Assembly (NCBI RefSeq): GCF_900099655.1
Contig: NZ_FNDC01000001.1
Coordinates: forward strand, 496,001 to 560,000
Length of the DNA: 64,000 nucleotides
DNA from: Planococcus glaciei
GTDB lineage: Bacteria > Bacillota > Bacilli > Bacillales_A > Planococcaceae
Reading direction: 5' to 3'
Below the pieces are notes generated by a model. That model was not told the DNA's origin. It saw nothing but the letters and a program-made list of their open reading frames with translations, and did no database searches. Shown in pieces: positions 7,687-16,603 of this stretch. The stretch's first letter is position 1. Each line of letters starts with the position of its first letter. Position numbers and translations under genes: made by a program.

Positions 7687-8520
7687 ATGGAATTGTATAA
7701 AGTGAATGTTAATGGAAATGAGATTCAAGTAGCCGATTATCCGGGAGAAAAAGGACCGATACTCGCGATTCACGGACTGACCGGCACTCATAAAAACATG
7801 CATTATTACGCAGAAAAGCTGAAAGGCGACTACCGTTTTATCGCGGTAGACCTTCGGGGACGCGGAAACAGTTCGAAAGCTGATCCGGATACTTCCATTT
7901 TCAAGCATGCGGAAGATATCATCGGCCTTATTCAAGAACTGAAGCTGGAAAACCCGATTTTATTCGGCTATTCGATGGGCGGATTTATTTCCGCGATTGT
8001 GGCAAGCCGCTTGAAATCCGTGGAAGCACTGATTTTACTGGACGGAGCCGCTAAAACTTCCGAACATCAGCGCGGCATTATTCAGCCGTCGCTTGGCCGC
8101 ATCAGCCGCCATTTCGACTCTAAGGAACATTACGCGGAAGAAATCAAGAAAATCTATGCGAACCTCGGAATCGAGTGGACGGATGTATTGCAGGATACAG
8201 CGGAATACGAAGTCGGACCGGCCGGCGGCCACTGGGAAAACAAAGCCGATGAGTCCCGGATTGTTGCCGATTTCGAAAGCTTCTACACATTCGATCCCGC
8301 AGCAATCGGCAACGATATTGACTGTCCGACCCTGCTTGTTTACGCCGAAGGAAACATCGGATCCATGCCGCCGCTATTCTATCTTGACGACTACAAAGAA
8401 ACGCAGGCTTCGATCAAGCAAATCAAAACGGTCGTTTCCGACTGCAATCATTACACCATGGTATTTGAACAACGGGATGATATCCAAAAAGCTTTAGATG
8501 CTTTTTTAGAGAAACTGTAA
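7687..8520 (+). CDS. Alpha/beta hydrolase, probable 3-oxoadipate enol-lactonase
   Basis: 277-residue alpha/beta hydrolase. The nucleophile elbow is GYSMGG (Ser96), an HGLTGT oxyanion segment lies near residue 29 and a candidate catalytic His is in DCNHYTMV near the end. Its place between catA and the downstream genes fits PcaD/CatD, which hydrolyses beta-ketoadipate enol-lactone. The start is set at ATG 7687, six bases after GAGGTG, rather than at the GTG inside that site. The exact substrate is inferred from context only. Confidence 0.7.
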   Translation: MELYKVNVNGNEIQVADYPGEKGPILAIHGLTGTHKNMHYYAEKLKGDYRFIAVDLRGRGNSSKADPDTSIFKHAEDIIGLIQELKLENPILFGYSMGGFISAIVASRLKSVEALILLDGAAKTSEHQRGIIQPSLGRISRHFDSKEHYAEEIKKIYANLGIEWTDVLQDTAEYEVGPAGGHWENKADESRIVADFESFYTFDPAAIGNDIDCPTLLVYAEGNIGSMPPLFYLDDYKETQASIKQIKTVVSDCNHYTMVFEQRDDIQKALDAFLEKL

Positions 8521-8551
8521 TTCATTAGCAAAGGCGAATGGGGGAACATAA

Positions 8552-10213
8552 ATGAATTTTTCATTTAAGAAGCTGAACCAAAGTATGTGGAAATCCCACA
8601 AAGACACGAAAGACCTGGTGACGATGGCGGAACTCCGGACACACAGCAATGCTGGGGTGGCAACTGCTGAAATGCCCGGGAAGAAACAAACGGCCGCTTT
8701 CGAAAAAGAAGGGACCGACCGCAAGAAATCTTACAGCACGACACAAATGATCGGCCTTTTTCTAGGCCCTATTCTCTTTTTATTAGTCCTCTTCGCTTTG
8801 CCGCTTCCTGGGCTTAGCGATCCCGGACGCGCGGTGCTCGCTATCACGGCCTGGATGTCCGTTTGGTGGCTCTCGGAAGCGATTCCGCTTGGCATCACTT
8901 CCCTCATGCCGCTGATTTTACTTCCTTTAATGGGAGCGGTTGATGGCAACACCGCCGCTTCAAGCTACGGCGATTCGCTGATTTTCTTATTCATCGGAGG
9001 ATTCGCGCTAGCTCTGGCACTCGAACGCTGGAATCTTCATGAACGGATTGCCGTTACGGTTTTGAGTGCGGTTGGCGCCAGTACTTCCGGCCTTGTTCTC
9101 GGCTTTATGATTGCGACCGGCTTTATCTCGATGTGGGTGTCCAATATGGCGACCGTCATGCTGATGATTCCGATCGGTCTGGCCATTATCGCCAAAGTGG
9201 TCACGTTGATGAAAGAAGACAACGTCTATACGGTGGAAGAAGAACAGAAATTTACGAAATCGATTGTGTTTGCGATCGGTTTCGGTGGTACGATCGGCGG
9301 CAGTGCCACGTTGATTGGGACTCCGACAAACTTGGTGCTGGCAGGCCTTGCCAAAGAACTGTTCGGGTTTGAAATTTCTTTCGCCCACTTTTTCCTTTTT
9401 GCTTTTCCTTTGACTGTCCTATTGATGATTTTCTCGATTTTCTATATCACGAAAATCGCTTACCCGATGAAAGTTAAAAAAATTGCAAATGGACGCCAAT
9501 TTGTGCTCGACCGCAAACAAGAGCTCGGCAAACTGGGATATGAAGAAAAAGTCGTCCTGGCGATTTTCCTCTTGACCGGCTTTTTCTGGATGACGCGGAC
9601 GTTCCTGTGGAGCGATTTGATCCCGGGACTGAGCGATACGATGATTGCCATGGTGGCAGCGGTCCTGCTGCATGCTATTCCCGCTTCCGGCAATACGGGT
9701 GAGCGCCTCCTTGGGGCTGACTCCCTGAAAAACATGCCATGGGGTGTGCTGCTTCTTGTCGGCGGCGGCCTTGCGCTTGCCTCAGGCTTTAACGGTACAG
9801 ATCTGGCTTCCTGGATTGGCAGCCAATTGATGCTGCTTGATGGCGCCCCTTACCTATTGGTTTTGTTTGTTACTACTTTGCTTGGCATCGGCATGACGCA
9901 AATGACACCGAATACTGCTACGGTGACGATTCTGGTTCCGATTGCTGCCGCATTGGCGCTTGCTATTGACGTCCACCCGCTTCCACTGATGACGGCAGTA
10001 GCCATGGGAGCTGGATTCGCCTTTATGCTGCCGATCGGTACACCATCAAATGCCATTATTTTTGCTACTGGCAAGATTACGATGATGGATATGTTGCGAA
10101 AAGGAACGGGATTGACCGTTTTAGCACTTCTTTTGATCGTTGTATTTGTTTACTTTGTCCTGCCAATGATATTTGGCATCAACCAGTTCGAATATCCGGC
10201 AAGTTTAAAATAA
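8552..10213 (+). CDS. DASS (SLC13) family sodium:dicarboxylate-type transporter
   Basis: 553 residues with a hydrophilic ~65-residue N-terminal extension and about 11-12 membrane segments. Two repeats carry the Ser-Asn-Thr signature of the divalent anion:Na+ symporter family: SNMATVM with IGTPTN in the first half, and TPNTATVT with GTPSN in the second. Known members import succinate, malate or tartrate. Within a catechol operon the likely cargo is a dicarboxylate of the pathway such as muconate or beta-ketoadipate. The extended N-terminus is unusual; an internal start near the first membrane segment is possible. Confidence 0.8.
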   Translation: MNFSFKKLNQSMWKSHKDTKDLVTMAELRTHSNAGVATAEMPGKKQTAAFEKEGTDRKKSYSTTQMIGLFLGPILFLLVLFALPLPGLSDPGRAVLAITAWMSVWWLSEAIPLGITSLMPLILLPLMGAVDGNTAASSYGDSLIFLFIGGFALALALERWNLHERIAVTVLSAVGASTSGLVLGFMIATGFISMWVSNMATVMLMIPIGLAIIAKVVTLMKEDNVYTVEEEQKFTKSIVFAIGFGGTIGGSATLIGTPTNLVLAGLAKELFGFEISFAHFFLFAFPLTVLLMIFSIFYITKIAYPMKVKKIANGRQFVLDRKQELGKLGYEEKVVLAIFLLTGFFWMTRTFLWSDLIPGLSDTMIAMVAAVLLHAIPASGNTGERLLGADSLKNMPWGVLLLVGGGLALASGFNGTDLASWIGSQLMLLDGAPYLLVLFVTTLLGIGMTQMTPNTATVTILVPIAAALALAIDVHPLPLMTAVAMGAGFAFMLPIGTPSNAIIFATGKITMMDMLRKGTGLTVLALLLIVVFVYFVLPMIFGINQFEYPASLK

Positions 10214-10235
10214 TTTTTTCCTAGGAGTGTATTAC

Positions 10236-10955
10236 ATGAGCAAAGCGTTGGAGTATTTCAAAGAAGTTTATGATGTGGTTCCGGGATGGGTACAGAAAAT
10301 GCACGATTACAGCCCGGAAGTCCTGGACAAATATACTGGCATCCGCGGTGAAATCATGCAGGACGGCTCCCTGTCCCGCAAAGAAAAAGACGCGCTGATT
10401 GCCAGCATGAACGCAGCACGCCTTTACTCACGCAGCATGCTGTTCCATACGAAAGGGGCCGTCGATTTCGGCTACTCTGCAGCGGAACTGCTTGAGTTTT
10501 TCCTGTCTGCTTACTTGTACAAAGGCGATGCAGCGTTGAAAAGAGCGTTTGAAGCGATTCCGTATGCACTCGAATTGAGCGGCAACCCGGTTGTTCTTCC
10601 GGAAGCCATGCCTGAAACGGCTGATGATTTGCTCGGCACGATGCTTGGCTGGCTGAAAGATGAAGAGACGGCTTATCTTGAACAAGTGGTTTCGGCAATC
10701 AAACAAGGGAACAAAGAAGAGCTATCCAATTTGATTATGGCAGACGGCAAAGTTTCTTCAAAATTGAAGCATCTGAATATGGCGGGCAACTTCATCGTTG
10801 AACTTGACGGCAGCGGGGCTGCGCCTTGGATGGAAAAAGCGCGCGCAGCTGGTGCCACGGAAGCGGACTTGGCTGATCTCGGCTACATCTGCATCTTGAC
10901 GGCCGGCATCCCGGCGTGGTTCGAACTGAGCGATTCATTAAAAACGGTGGAATAA
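10236..10955 (+). CDS. Carboxymuconolactone decarboxylase-like protein (AhpD fold)
   Basis: 239 residues apparently made of two CMD/AhpD-like helical units (about 30-105 and 140-235). In the first unit the AhpD CxxC is absent (Tyr64 and Ser67 stand where the cysteines would be) while the following His71 is kept, so it is not a peroxidase partner and is nearer to PcaC. A catechol pathway needs no decarboxylation, and no catC gene is present, so this protein may handle the muconolactone-to-enol-lactone step. That role is inference. AGGAG lies 8 nt before the ATG at 10236. Confidence 0.65.
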   Translation: MSKALEYFKEVYDVVPGWVQKMHDYSPEVLDKYTGIRGEIMQDGSLSRKEKDALIASMNAARLYSRSMLFHTKGAVDFGYSAAELLEFFLSAYLYKGDAALKRAFEAIPYALELSGNPVVLPEAMPETADDLLGTMLGWLKDEETAYLEQVVSAIKQGNKEELSNLIMADGKVSSKLKHLNMAGNFIVELDGSGAAPWMEKARAAGATEADLADLGYICILTAGIPAWFELSDSLKTVE

Positions 10956-10975
10956 GCACGGAATGGAGGCACACA

Positions 10976-11662
10976 ATGTCAAAAATACAGCATGACATCC
11001 AACAAGCATTATCTTACGTAAAATCAGGGGATACCGTTTTGGTCGGCGGCTTCGGCTTGATCGGCGCTCCTCTTACCTTAATAGATGGACTGACGGAAAA
11101 AGACGTCAACGATTTGACGATTGTCAGCAATAACCTTGGCGAGTCCGGCAAAGGGCTCGGCATCCTGTTGAACCAGAACAAAATCAAAAAAGGCATCGGC
11201 TCTTATTTCACGAGCAACCGTGATGTCGGCGACAAATACCAAAGGGGCGAAATTGAACTCGAACTCCTGCCGCAAGGGACGCTCGCCGAATCGATGCGGG
11301 CAGGCGGTGCCGGAATTGGCGGCTATTATACGACGACCGGCGTCGGCACCGACCTCGCTAAAGGAAAAGAAGAACGCGAAATCGACGGTGTGAAGTACAT
11401 CCTTGAAAAAGCGATCCGTGCCGACGTCGCGTTAATTCGCGCCCATAAAGCGGATACACTCGGAAATCTTGTGTATTACAAGACGGCACGAAACTTCAAC
11501 CCTTTGATGGCGACCGCTGCGAAAACAGTGATTGTCGAAGTCGATGAAATTGTAGAGCCGGGCGAATTGAATCCGGAAGAAATCGTGACGCCTTTCATCT
11601 ATGTGGATTTCATTGTGAAAGCCCAGCAAATCCTGACAAAAGAAGGAGTGGTGAGCGTATGA
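10976..11662 (+). CDS. pcaI: 3-oxoadipate CoA-transferase subunit A
   Basis: 228-residue alpha subunit of the SCOT/PcaIJ family, with the N-terminal DTVLVGGFGLIGAP and later GAGIGGYYTTTGVGT glycine-rich segments. With the next gene product it transfers CoA from succinyl-CoA to beta-ketoadipate. The family also contains acetoacetate transferases (ScoA); the operon context favours 3-oxoadipate. The ATG at 10976 follows GGAGG by 6 nt. Its stop overlaps the start of the B subunit by 4 bases. Confidence 0.85.
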   Translation: MSKIQHDIQQALSYVKSGDTVLVGGFGLIGAPLTLIDGLTEKDVNDLTIVSNNLGESGKGLGILLNQNKIKKGIGSYFTSNRDVGDKYQRGEIELELLPQGTLAESMRAGGAGIGGYYTTTGVGTDLAKGKEEREIDGVKYILEKAIRADVALIRAHKADTLGNLVYYKTARNFNPLMATAAKTVIVEVDEIVEPGELNPEEIVTPFIYVDFIVKAQQILTKEGVVSV

Positions 11663-12300
11663 CAACCCAGATGAGCAAAGCAGAAACTCAGCATATGATC
11701 GCGAAGCGCGTGGCTCTTGAACTCCAAGGCCCTTGCACGGTCAATCTCGGCATCGGCATTCCGACGCTGGTGGCGGAATATATGACTGAAGACAATATCT
11801 ACCTCCACACGGAAAACGGCCTGCTGGGTGTGACGGATGTCGAGGAAGCGGATATAGATCCGAACTTGGTCAATGCCGGGAAATTGCCGGTCGGCGAAGC
11901 AATCGGTTCCTCTTTCTTCAACAGCTCGGATTCGTTTGCGATGATCCGCGGCGGACATGTCGATGTTGCCATACTCGGTGCACTGCAAGTAGACGAAACC
12001 GGCGTCATTGCCAATTGGGCGGTTCCCGGCAAAAACATCATGGGTGTCGGCGGTGCGATGGACCTGCTCGTCGGCGCGAAAAAAGTCTTTGTGACAATGA
12101 ACCATACGTCCAAAGACGGCAGCTCGAAATTGCTGAAAGAATGCACCTACCCCATTACATCGACGCGCCAAGTGGATATGATTTTTACGGAACTGGCCGT
12201 ATTCAATGTAGAAGATGGACAATTAAAACTGGTCGATTTAATGCCAGGGGCAACGATTGAAGAAGTCCGTGAAAAAACGGAAGCAGCTTTTATTGAGTAA
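11659..12300 (+). CDS. pcaJ: 3-oxoadipate CoA-transferase subunit B
   Basis: 213-residue beta subunit of the CoA-transferase. The catalytic glutamate that forms the thioester with CoA is Glu52 in TENGLLG. GIGIPT near residue 31 and a [14 protein letters not shown] segment are also typical. It is translationally coupled to pcaI by an ATGA overlap. The product, 3-oxoadipyl-CoA, is the substrate of the thiolase encoded two genes downstream. Confidence 0.87.
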   Translation: MTTQMSKAETQHMIAKRVALELQGPCTVNLGIGIPTLVAEYMTEDNIYLHTENGLLGVTDVEEADIDPNLVNAGKLPVGEAIGSSFFNSSDSFAMIRGGHVDVAILGALQVDETGVIANWAVPGKNIMGVGGAMDLLVGAKKVFVTMNHTSKDGSSKLLKECTYPITSTRQVDMIFTELAVFNVEDGQLKLVDLMPGATIEEVREKTEAAFIE

Positions 12301-12324
12301 AATGCAGAAAGTGGGTTTATTCGC

Positions 12325-13464
12325 ATGAAAATACGTTCTTTTGAAGTTTATATATTGGATTTGCCGACCATCCGTCCCCATCAACTGGCAATGCACACCA
12401 TTACCGTGCAGACGATTGTGGTCGGCTGCGTGACAGACGACGAAGGCCGTGAAGGCTGGTCCGAAGTTGCGACAATCGGCGGCGCATCCTACGGCGAATC
12501 GACGCCGGAAGCCATCAAGGCGAATATCGACATGTACATCACCCCTCTGATCATCGGACAGGACCCGAATCATTTTGACCGCATCATGAACGATGTATCG
12601 AAACTTGTCCGCGGCAATTACTTCGCCAAAACCGTTGTGGAAAATGCCATTATCGACTTGGCGGCGAAAGCGAAAAACATCCCCGCTTTCGAATTGTTCG
12701 GCGGCCAGATCCACAAATCCCTGCCGATTGCGTGGACGCTCGCCAGCGGCAATACCGAAAAAGACATTGAAGAAGCACAGGAAATGCTGGAGAAAAAGCG
12801 CCATAATATCTTCAAGCTGAAAATCGGCAAAGGCGATCCGTTCAAGAACGTCGAGCATGTCCGCCAAATCAAGGAAGCGCTCGGTGATGCGGCGCGCCTG
12901 ACAGTCGACGTCAACCAGGCATGGGATGAAGATACTTCGAATTATTGCATCGCAGCACTCGAAGCGGCTGGCGTTTCGATGGTCGAACAGCCGCTTGCTG
13001 CATGGGATTTTGAAGGCATGTCCCGCCTCACTGCCAAATTCAACGTGCCGATCATGGCGGACGAAGCAGCGACGAGCATCCAGGACGTTTTCCGGATTGC
13101 GAAGTATCGCGCCGGCAACTCCATTGCCCTAAAACCATGCAAGCACGGCGGCATGACCCAGACAAAAAAAGTGGTTGGCATCGCCGAAGCGGCTGGCCTC
13201 GGGCTATACGGCGGCACGATGATCGAGTCAAGCCTTGGGACAGCCGCGTGTGCTCAGTTGTATTCAACAATTTCTGACATGAAATTCGGTACCGAAATCT
13301 TCGGTCCCCTATTGTTCAAAGACAATGTCACGGTCAATGGCATCAAGTTCGAGAACTTTGAAGTGATTGTTCCGGACGGACCGGGATTCGGCATGGAAAT
13401 CGACAAGGAAAAAGTGAAGCATTACGCACGGGAATTTTCCGGAAAACAGGAGATGATGAATTGA
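12325..13464 (+). CDS. catB: Muconate cycloisomerase
   Basis: 379-residue member of the enolase superfamily, muconate-lactonizing subgroup. Key residues are in place: the KxK pair Lys164/Lys166, metal ligands Asp195, Glu221 and Asp246, and the second-side Lys270 in ALKPCKHGG. It converts cis,cis-muconate to muconolactone. Dipeptide epimerases and o-succinylbenzoate synthases share this fold, but the neighbouring catA makes CatB the best call. Its final bases overlap the thiolase start. Confidence 0.87.
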   Translation: MKIRSFEVYILDLPTIRPHQLAMHTITVQTIVVGCVTDDEGREGWSEVATIGGASYGESTPEAIKANIDMYITPLIIGQDPNHFDRIMNDVSKLVRGNYFAKTVVENAIIDLAAKAKNIPAFELFGGQIHKSLPIAWTLASGNTEKDIEEAQEMLEKKRHNIFKLKIGKGDPFKNVEHVRQIKEALGDAARLTVDVNQAWDEDTSNYCIAALEAAGVSMVEQPLAAWDFEGMSRLTAKFNVPIMADEAATSIQDVFRIAKYRAGNSIALKPCKHGGMTQTKKVVGIAEAAGLGLYGGTMIESSLGTAACAQLYSTISDMKFGTEIFGPLLFKDNVTVNGIKFENFEVIVPDGPGFGMEIDKEKVKHYAREFSGKQEMMN

Positions 13465-14654
13465 AGAATGCAGTAATTGTAGATTCTGTCAGAACCGCCA
13501 TCGGAAAACTGGGCGGCACAATCGGCAATGAAACCGTCGATTTGCTTGGCGCCCACGTCATTGAAGAATTGCTCCGCCGCACTGGGCTTGACCCGGCTTC
13601 TGTCGAAGAAGTGATCATGGGACAAGCAAAGCAAAGTGCAGACGTTTCCAACTTGGCGCGCGTCGCTTTGCTGCGCGCCGGGCTTCCGGTCGAAGTGCCG
13701 GGCTACACCTTGCACCGTCAATGCGGTTCCGGCGTGCAGGCCGTCAATTCCGCTGTGCAGCAGATCGGCATGGGACTCGGCGACATCATCATCGCCGGCG
13801 GCGCCGAATCGATGAGCACCGCACCTTATTACGTCACCAAAGTGCGCTTCGGTACGGGTTCCGGCGATGTCTTGTTGAAAGACCCGAACACGGCGAGCCA
13901 GCCCGGTTCGCAGCCGGTAGAAACCTACGGCGAGCTGAATATGGGCATCACGGCGGAAAATGTCGCGGAGAAACACAAGATTTCGCGTGAGGAACAGGAT
14001 GAATTTGCGCTGGAGAGCCAGGAACGGGCAGCGAATGCGATTGAAAAAGGCTTGTTTGATTCGCAGATTGCGCCTTACTCGGTAAAAACGCGCAAAGGGA
14101 CAATCGAATTTAAAACGGATGAGCATCCGCGCCAGACATCGCTCGAAAAACTGGCGGCACTGAAGCCGGTCTTTAAAGAAGGCGGCACCGTCACAGCAGG
14201 CAACGCCAGCGGACGCAACGACGGCGCTGCAGCACTCCTTGTTATGTCAGAAGACGAAGCGTTAAAGCGTGGACTTCAGCCAAAAGCGCGCGTCATTGCC
14301 CAGGCTGCAGTCGGCTGCTCCCCGGAATTGATGGGCATGGGTCCGGTCCACGCGACGTTCAAAGCATTGAAGCAAGTAGACTTGAAGATTGAAGACATCG
14401 ACATCATCGAACTCAACGAAGCGTTCGCTTCCCAGGCCGTCGCCTGCATCAACGAACTCGGCGCCGACCGCAGCCGGGTCAACCCGAACGGCGGCGCCAT
14501 TGCAATGGGCCACCCGATCGGTGCGACCGGCGCCATTCTGTTGACGAAGCTCGTGCATGAACTCGAGCGCACCGGCAAGAAGTACGGCGTCGTCACGCTG
14601 TGCATCGCCGGCGGCATGGGGATCGCGTCTGTTGTGGAGAATTTGAGAGTTTAA
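13461..14654 (+). CDS. pcaF: 3-oxoadipyl-CoA / acetyl-CoA C-acyltransferase (thiolase)
   Basis: 397-residue type II thiolase that cleaves 3-oxoadipyl-CoA to succinyl-CoA and acetyl-CoA, ending the pathway. Catalytic residues: Cys88 (HRQCGSG), His351 (GHPIGATG) and Cys381 (LCIAGGMG). It starts at a TTG at 13461 that overlaps the catB stop (TTGA), with CAGGAG 9 nt upstream. By sequence alone a general acetyl-CoA acetyltransferase is possible; position at the end of the catechol operon favours PcaF. Confidence 0.87.
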   Translation: MKNAVIVDSVRTAIGKLGGTIGNETVDLLGAHVIEELLRRTGLDPASVEEVIMGQAKQSADVSNLARVALLRAGLPVEVPGYTLHRQCGSGVQAVNSAVQQIGMGLGDIIIAGGAESMSTAPYYVTKVRFGTGSGDVLLKDPNTASQPGSQPVETYGELNMGITAENVAEKHKISREEQDEFALESQERAANAIEKGLFDSQIAPYSVKTRKGTIEFKTDEHPRQTSLEKLAALKPVFKEGGTVTAGNASGRNDGAAALLVMSEDEALKRGLQPKARVIAQAAVGCSPELMGMGPVHATFKALKQVDLKIEDIDIIELNEAFASQAVACINELGADRSRVNPNGGAIAMGHPIGATGAILLTKLVHELERTGKKYGVVTLCIAGGMGIASVVENLRV

Positions 14655-14667
14655 GAGTGAAGTGCAG

Positions 14668-14697
14668 GATCCGCTGATTTTCAGCGGGTCTTTTTTT
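14668..14697 (+). terminator. Terminator of the catechol operon
   Basis: A 10-bp stem (one G-T pair) with a short loop is followed by seven T residues, 13 bases after the thiolase stop. Confidence 0.85.
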
Positions 14698-14703
14698 GTT
14701 GCA

Positions 14704-14756
14704 GCGGGAGTAAATGCGTTGGAGCGCAGATAAATCTCCTAAAACGCAAAAACAGA
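14704..14756. repeat. 20-bp phased degenerate repeat (family 1)
   Basis: Three motif copies (GCGGGAGTAAAT, GCGCAGATAAAT, ACGCAAAAACAG) begin at 14704, 14724 and 14744, exactly 20 bp apart, with unlike bases between. The array fills the gap between two convergent terminators. The core resembles the CGCAAATAAA core of the array at 5725. Confidence 0.45.
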
Positions 14757-14776
14757 GTGGCGCGTGGCCGCTCTGT
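14747..14776 (-). terminator. Terminator of the lipoprotein gene
   Basis: Stem ACAGAG(c)GGC / GCC(a)CTCTGT, with a T-run on the minus strand after the hairpin, 23 bases past the stop of the 14800-15045 gene. Confidence 0.6.
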
Positions 14777-14799
14777 TTGAAATTACTGTTCGTCATAAA

Positions 14800-15045
14800 T
14801 TAATTATTTTCGTCTTCTTCATTCTCGTCGTTTTCATTTTCATCGGCTTCATTTTCGTCTGACTCATTTTCATTCTCATCGGCTTCGTTCTCGTTCGTCT
14901 CGTTTTCATTTTCTTCATTCTCGTTTTCGTTCACTTCAGATTCATTCTCATTTTCTGAATCGCCGCTGTTTACTCCGCAAGCTGCGAGCATGCTTAAGGA
15001 TAAAAACGCAGCTGCACCGAGTTTCCACCAATTATTTACCGTCAT
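14800..15045 (-). CDS. Small lipoprotein with Asn/Glu-rich repeat tail
   Basis: 81 residues. A type II signal peptide with hydrophobic core AAAFLSLSML and lipobox LAAC sets Cys23 as the lipidated residue on the outer face of the membrane. The remaining ~55 residues are almost only Asn, Glu, Asp and Ser in NENE/DENE units: strongly acidic, disordered, low complexity. The DNA is an imperfect tandem repeat based on TTCATTTTC. Function unknown. Such tails can act as spacers or calcium binders, but nothing here shows it. Confidence 0.7.
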   Translation of the reverse strand: MTVNNWWKLGAAAFLSLSMLAACGVNSGDSENENESEVNENENEENENETNENEADENENESDENEADENENDENEEDENN

Positions 15046-15075
15046 CCAAGTTCCCCCTCAGTAATGGTCTTTCCC

Positions 15076-15564
15076 CTACTGATTATACCCGCAAATATAC
15101 CGAGGAAACGCTGGCAGCCTTTTTGTGACGCTGGCAATCAATTTTTCACATCGTATGATATCTGCCTCTTGAGGCACCAGTTCGATTTTTAACGTCGCGG
15201 CCAGCTTCGTATGTACAAACAGCATATCCCGGAAGCGGTCGACAGCGCCGCAGAATTCGGCGAAAAAGCTGTCGCCGGTCCCGAAGACAGCCGTCACCAA
15301 TCCGGTTCGGTCCAACCTCTCGAATGCCTCGAATAAGCCGTGCATTTCTTTCGGAATCTCGCCGCTGCCCCATGTATAGGTGCCGACCATAACTGCGTCG
15401 TAACGTGAGAGTTCAGCAAGCGGGAAGTCCGCTACTGGCCAAAGCTCCACTTCCAGCTCCTTGGAAAGGCCGATTTTCTGCAGTATCTCCGCCACCGCTT
15501 TCGTATTCCCAGTGACAGATGCATAGACGATGGCAATCCGCGGCTCATAGTTCGTCGAAGCCAT
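15076..15564 (-). CDS. Flavodoxin, last gene of the ribonucleotide reductase operon
   Basis: 162-residue flavodoxin. The FMN phosphate loop is ASVTGNTKAVA near residue 16, TYTWGSGEIP near residue 63 and FGTGDSFF near residue 94 are the flavin-ring loops. The start at ATG 15564 lies 20 bases inside nrdB, suggesting coupled translation. As the partner of a class I reductase it may reduce or activate the NrdB cofactor, as NrdI does in class Ib systems, but it is of ordinary flavodoxin type rather than NrdI. Confidence 0.8.
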   Translation of the reverse strand: MASTNYEPRIAIVYASVTGNTKAVAEILQKIGLSKELEVELWPVADFPLAELSRYDAVMVGTYTWGSGEIPKEMHGLFEAFERLDRTGLVTAVFGTGDSFFAEFCGAVDRFRDMLFVHTKLAATLKIELVPQEADIIRCEKLIASVTKRLPAFPRYICGYNQ

Positions 15565-16591
15565 TCGACTGCGACACTTTCGAATAGGTCCGGGATTTCT
15601 GTTCAAAAAAGTCCGATTTGGTTTCATTCATCATGTCATCGCCAAATACCTGGATCCACGGCATCGGGTTGCTTTGTTCTGCGTACAGATTGTCGAGACC
15701 GAGCTGGCGCAGGCGTTTGTTGGCCAAGTATTCGACATAGCCTTCGAACTCATCCAGATCAAGCCCCTGGATGTCCTTCAGAATGTGGTGCGCCCATTCT
15801 TTCTCCAACTGCACCGCTTTGTCTACAGCGTCATAGACGTATTGGATATTTTCTTCGGTATTCAGTTCCGGATTTTCCGTCAGCATGATGCGGATAAACT
15901 GGGAAATGAAATACGCGTGCTGCATTTCGTCGCGCTGGATGTAGCTGATCATCGTGCTCGTCTTGAGCATTTTTTGCTGGCGCGCCAAATGATAGAAAAA
16001 GGCGAAGCCGGCGTAGAAATAAATGCCTTCCAGGTTGATCGAATTGACGCTCAAGCGGAACAAGGTCTGCGGCGTTGGGTTCTGGCGGAACGCCTCGTAG
16101 GCATCCAGGATCAGGTCGTTACGCTTTCTTACGATTGAATCGCTTTTCGCCTGGTTGAAGCGCGCATTTTGCTCGCTGATCGACACCAGTGAACTCAGGA
16201 TATACGAATACGACTCGTTGTGCACCGCTTCCTGTTGGGAAATGACCGCGAAAATCGCCTTGAAGCTCGAGTCGGTGACATAGTCCATCGCCTGGCTCAT
16301 TGTCGGCGTCTGCAGGCTGTCGAGCGACGCCAGCTGCGTGTTGATGCGCAGAAATACGTCCCGTTCAACATCCGTCAAATGGTCCCATTGCTTGATGTCG
16401 TCCTGCATATTGATTTCCTGCGCTTTCCAGAAGTTCGACAAAAGCGTTTGGTACAAATCGTACATTTGCGGATAGGCGATATCGTTCCAGTTTAATAAAC
16501 CGGACGATTCCCCGTTGATGATGCCGGTGGATTTATTCGGCTGCTCGGGATTGAGCAGCTTGATCTTTTGCAGTGGTGCGTGAATGGACAT
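15545..16591 (-). CDS. nrdB: Ribonucleoside-diphosphate reductase beta subunit
   Basis: 348-residue R2 protein that houses the di-metal site and stable tyrosyl radical for class I ribonucleotide reductase. Expected ligands are all present: Asp91 (LDSLQ), Glu121 and His124 (QEAVHNESY), Glu188, Glu222 and His225 (RDEMQH). The radical Tyr is Tyr128. An AGGAGG site precedes the ATG at 16591. It follows nrdA by 12 bases in one operon. Confidence 0.93.
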   Translation of the reverse strand: MSIHAPLQKIKLLNPEQPNKSTGIINGESSGLLNWNDIAYPQMYDLYQTLLSNFWKAQEINMQDDIKQWDHLTDVERDVFLRINTQLASLDSLQTPTMSQAMDYVTDSSFKAIFAVISQQEAVHNESYSYILSSLVSISEQNARFNQAKSDSIVRKRNDLILDAYEAFRQNPTPQTLFRLSVNSINLEGIYFYAGFAFFYHLARQQKMLKTSTMISYIQRDEMQHAYFISQFIRIMLTENPELNTEENIQYVYDAVDKAVQLEKEWAHHILKDIQGLDLDEFEGYVEYLANKRLRQLGLDNLYAEQSNPMPWIQVFGDDMMNETKSDFFEQKSRTYSKVSQSNGFDEL

Positions 16592-16603
16592 AGTGGTTCC
16601 TCC

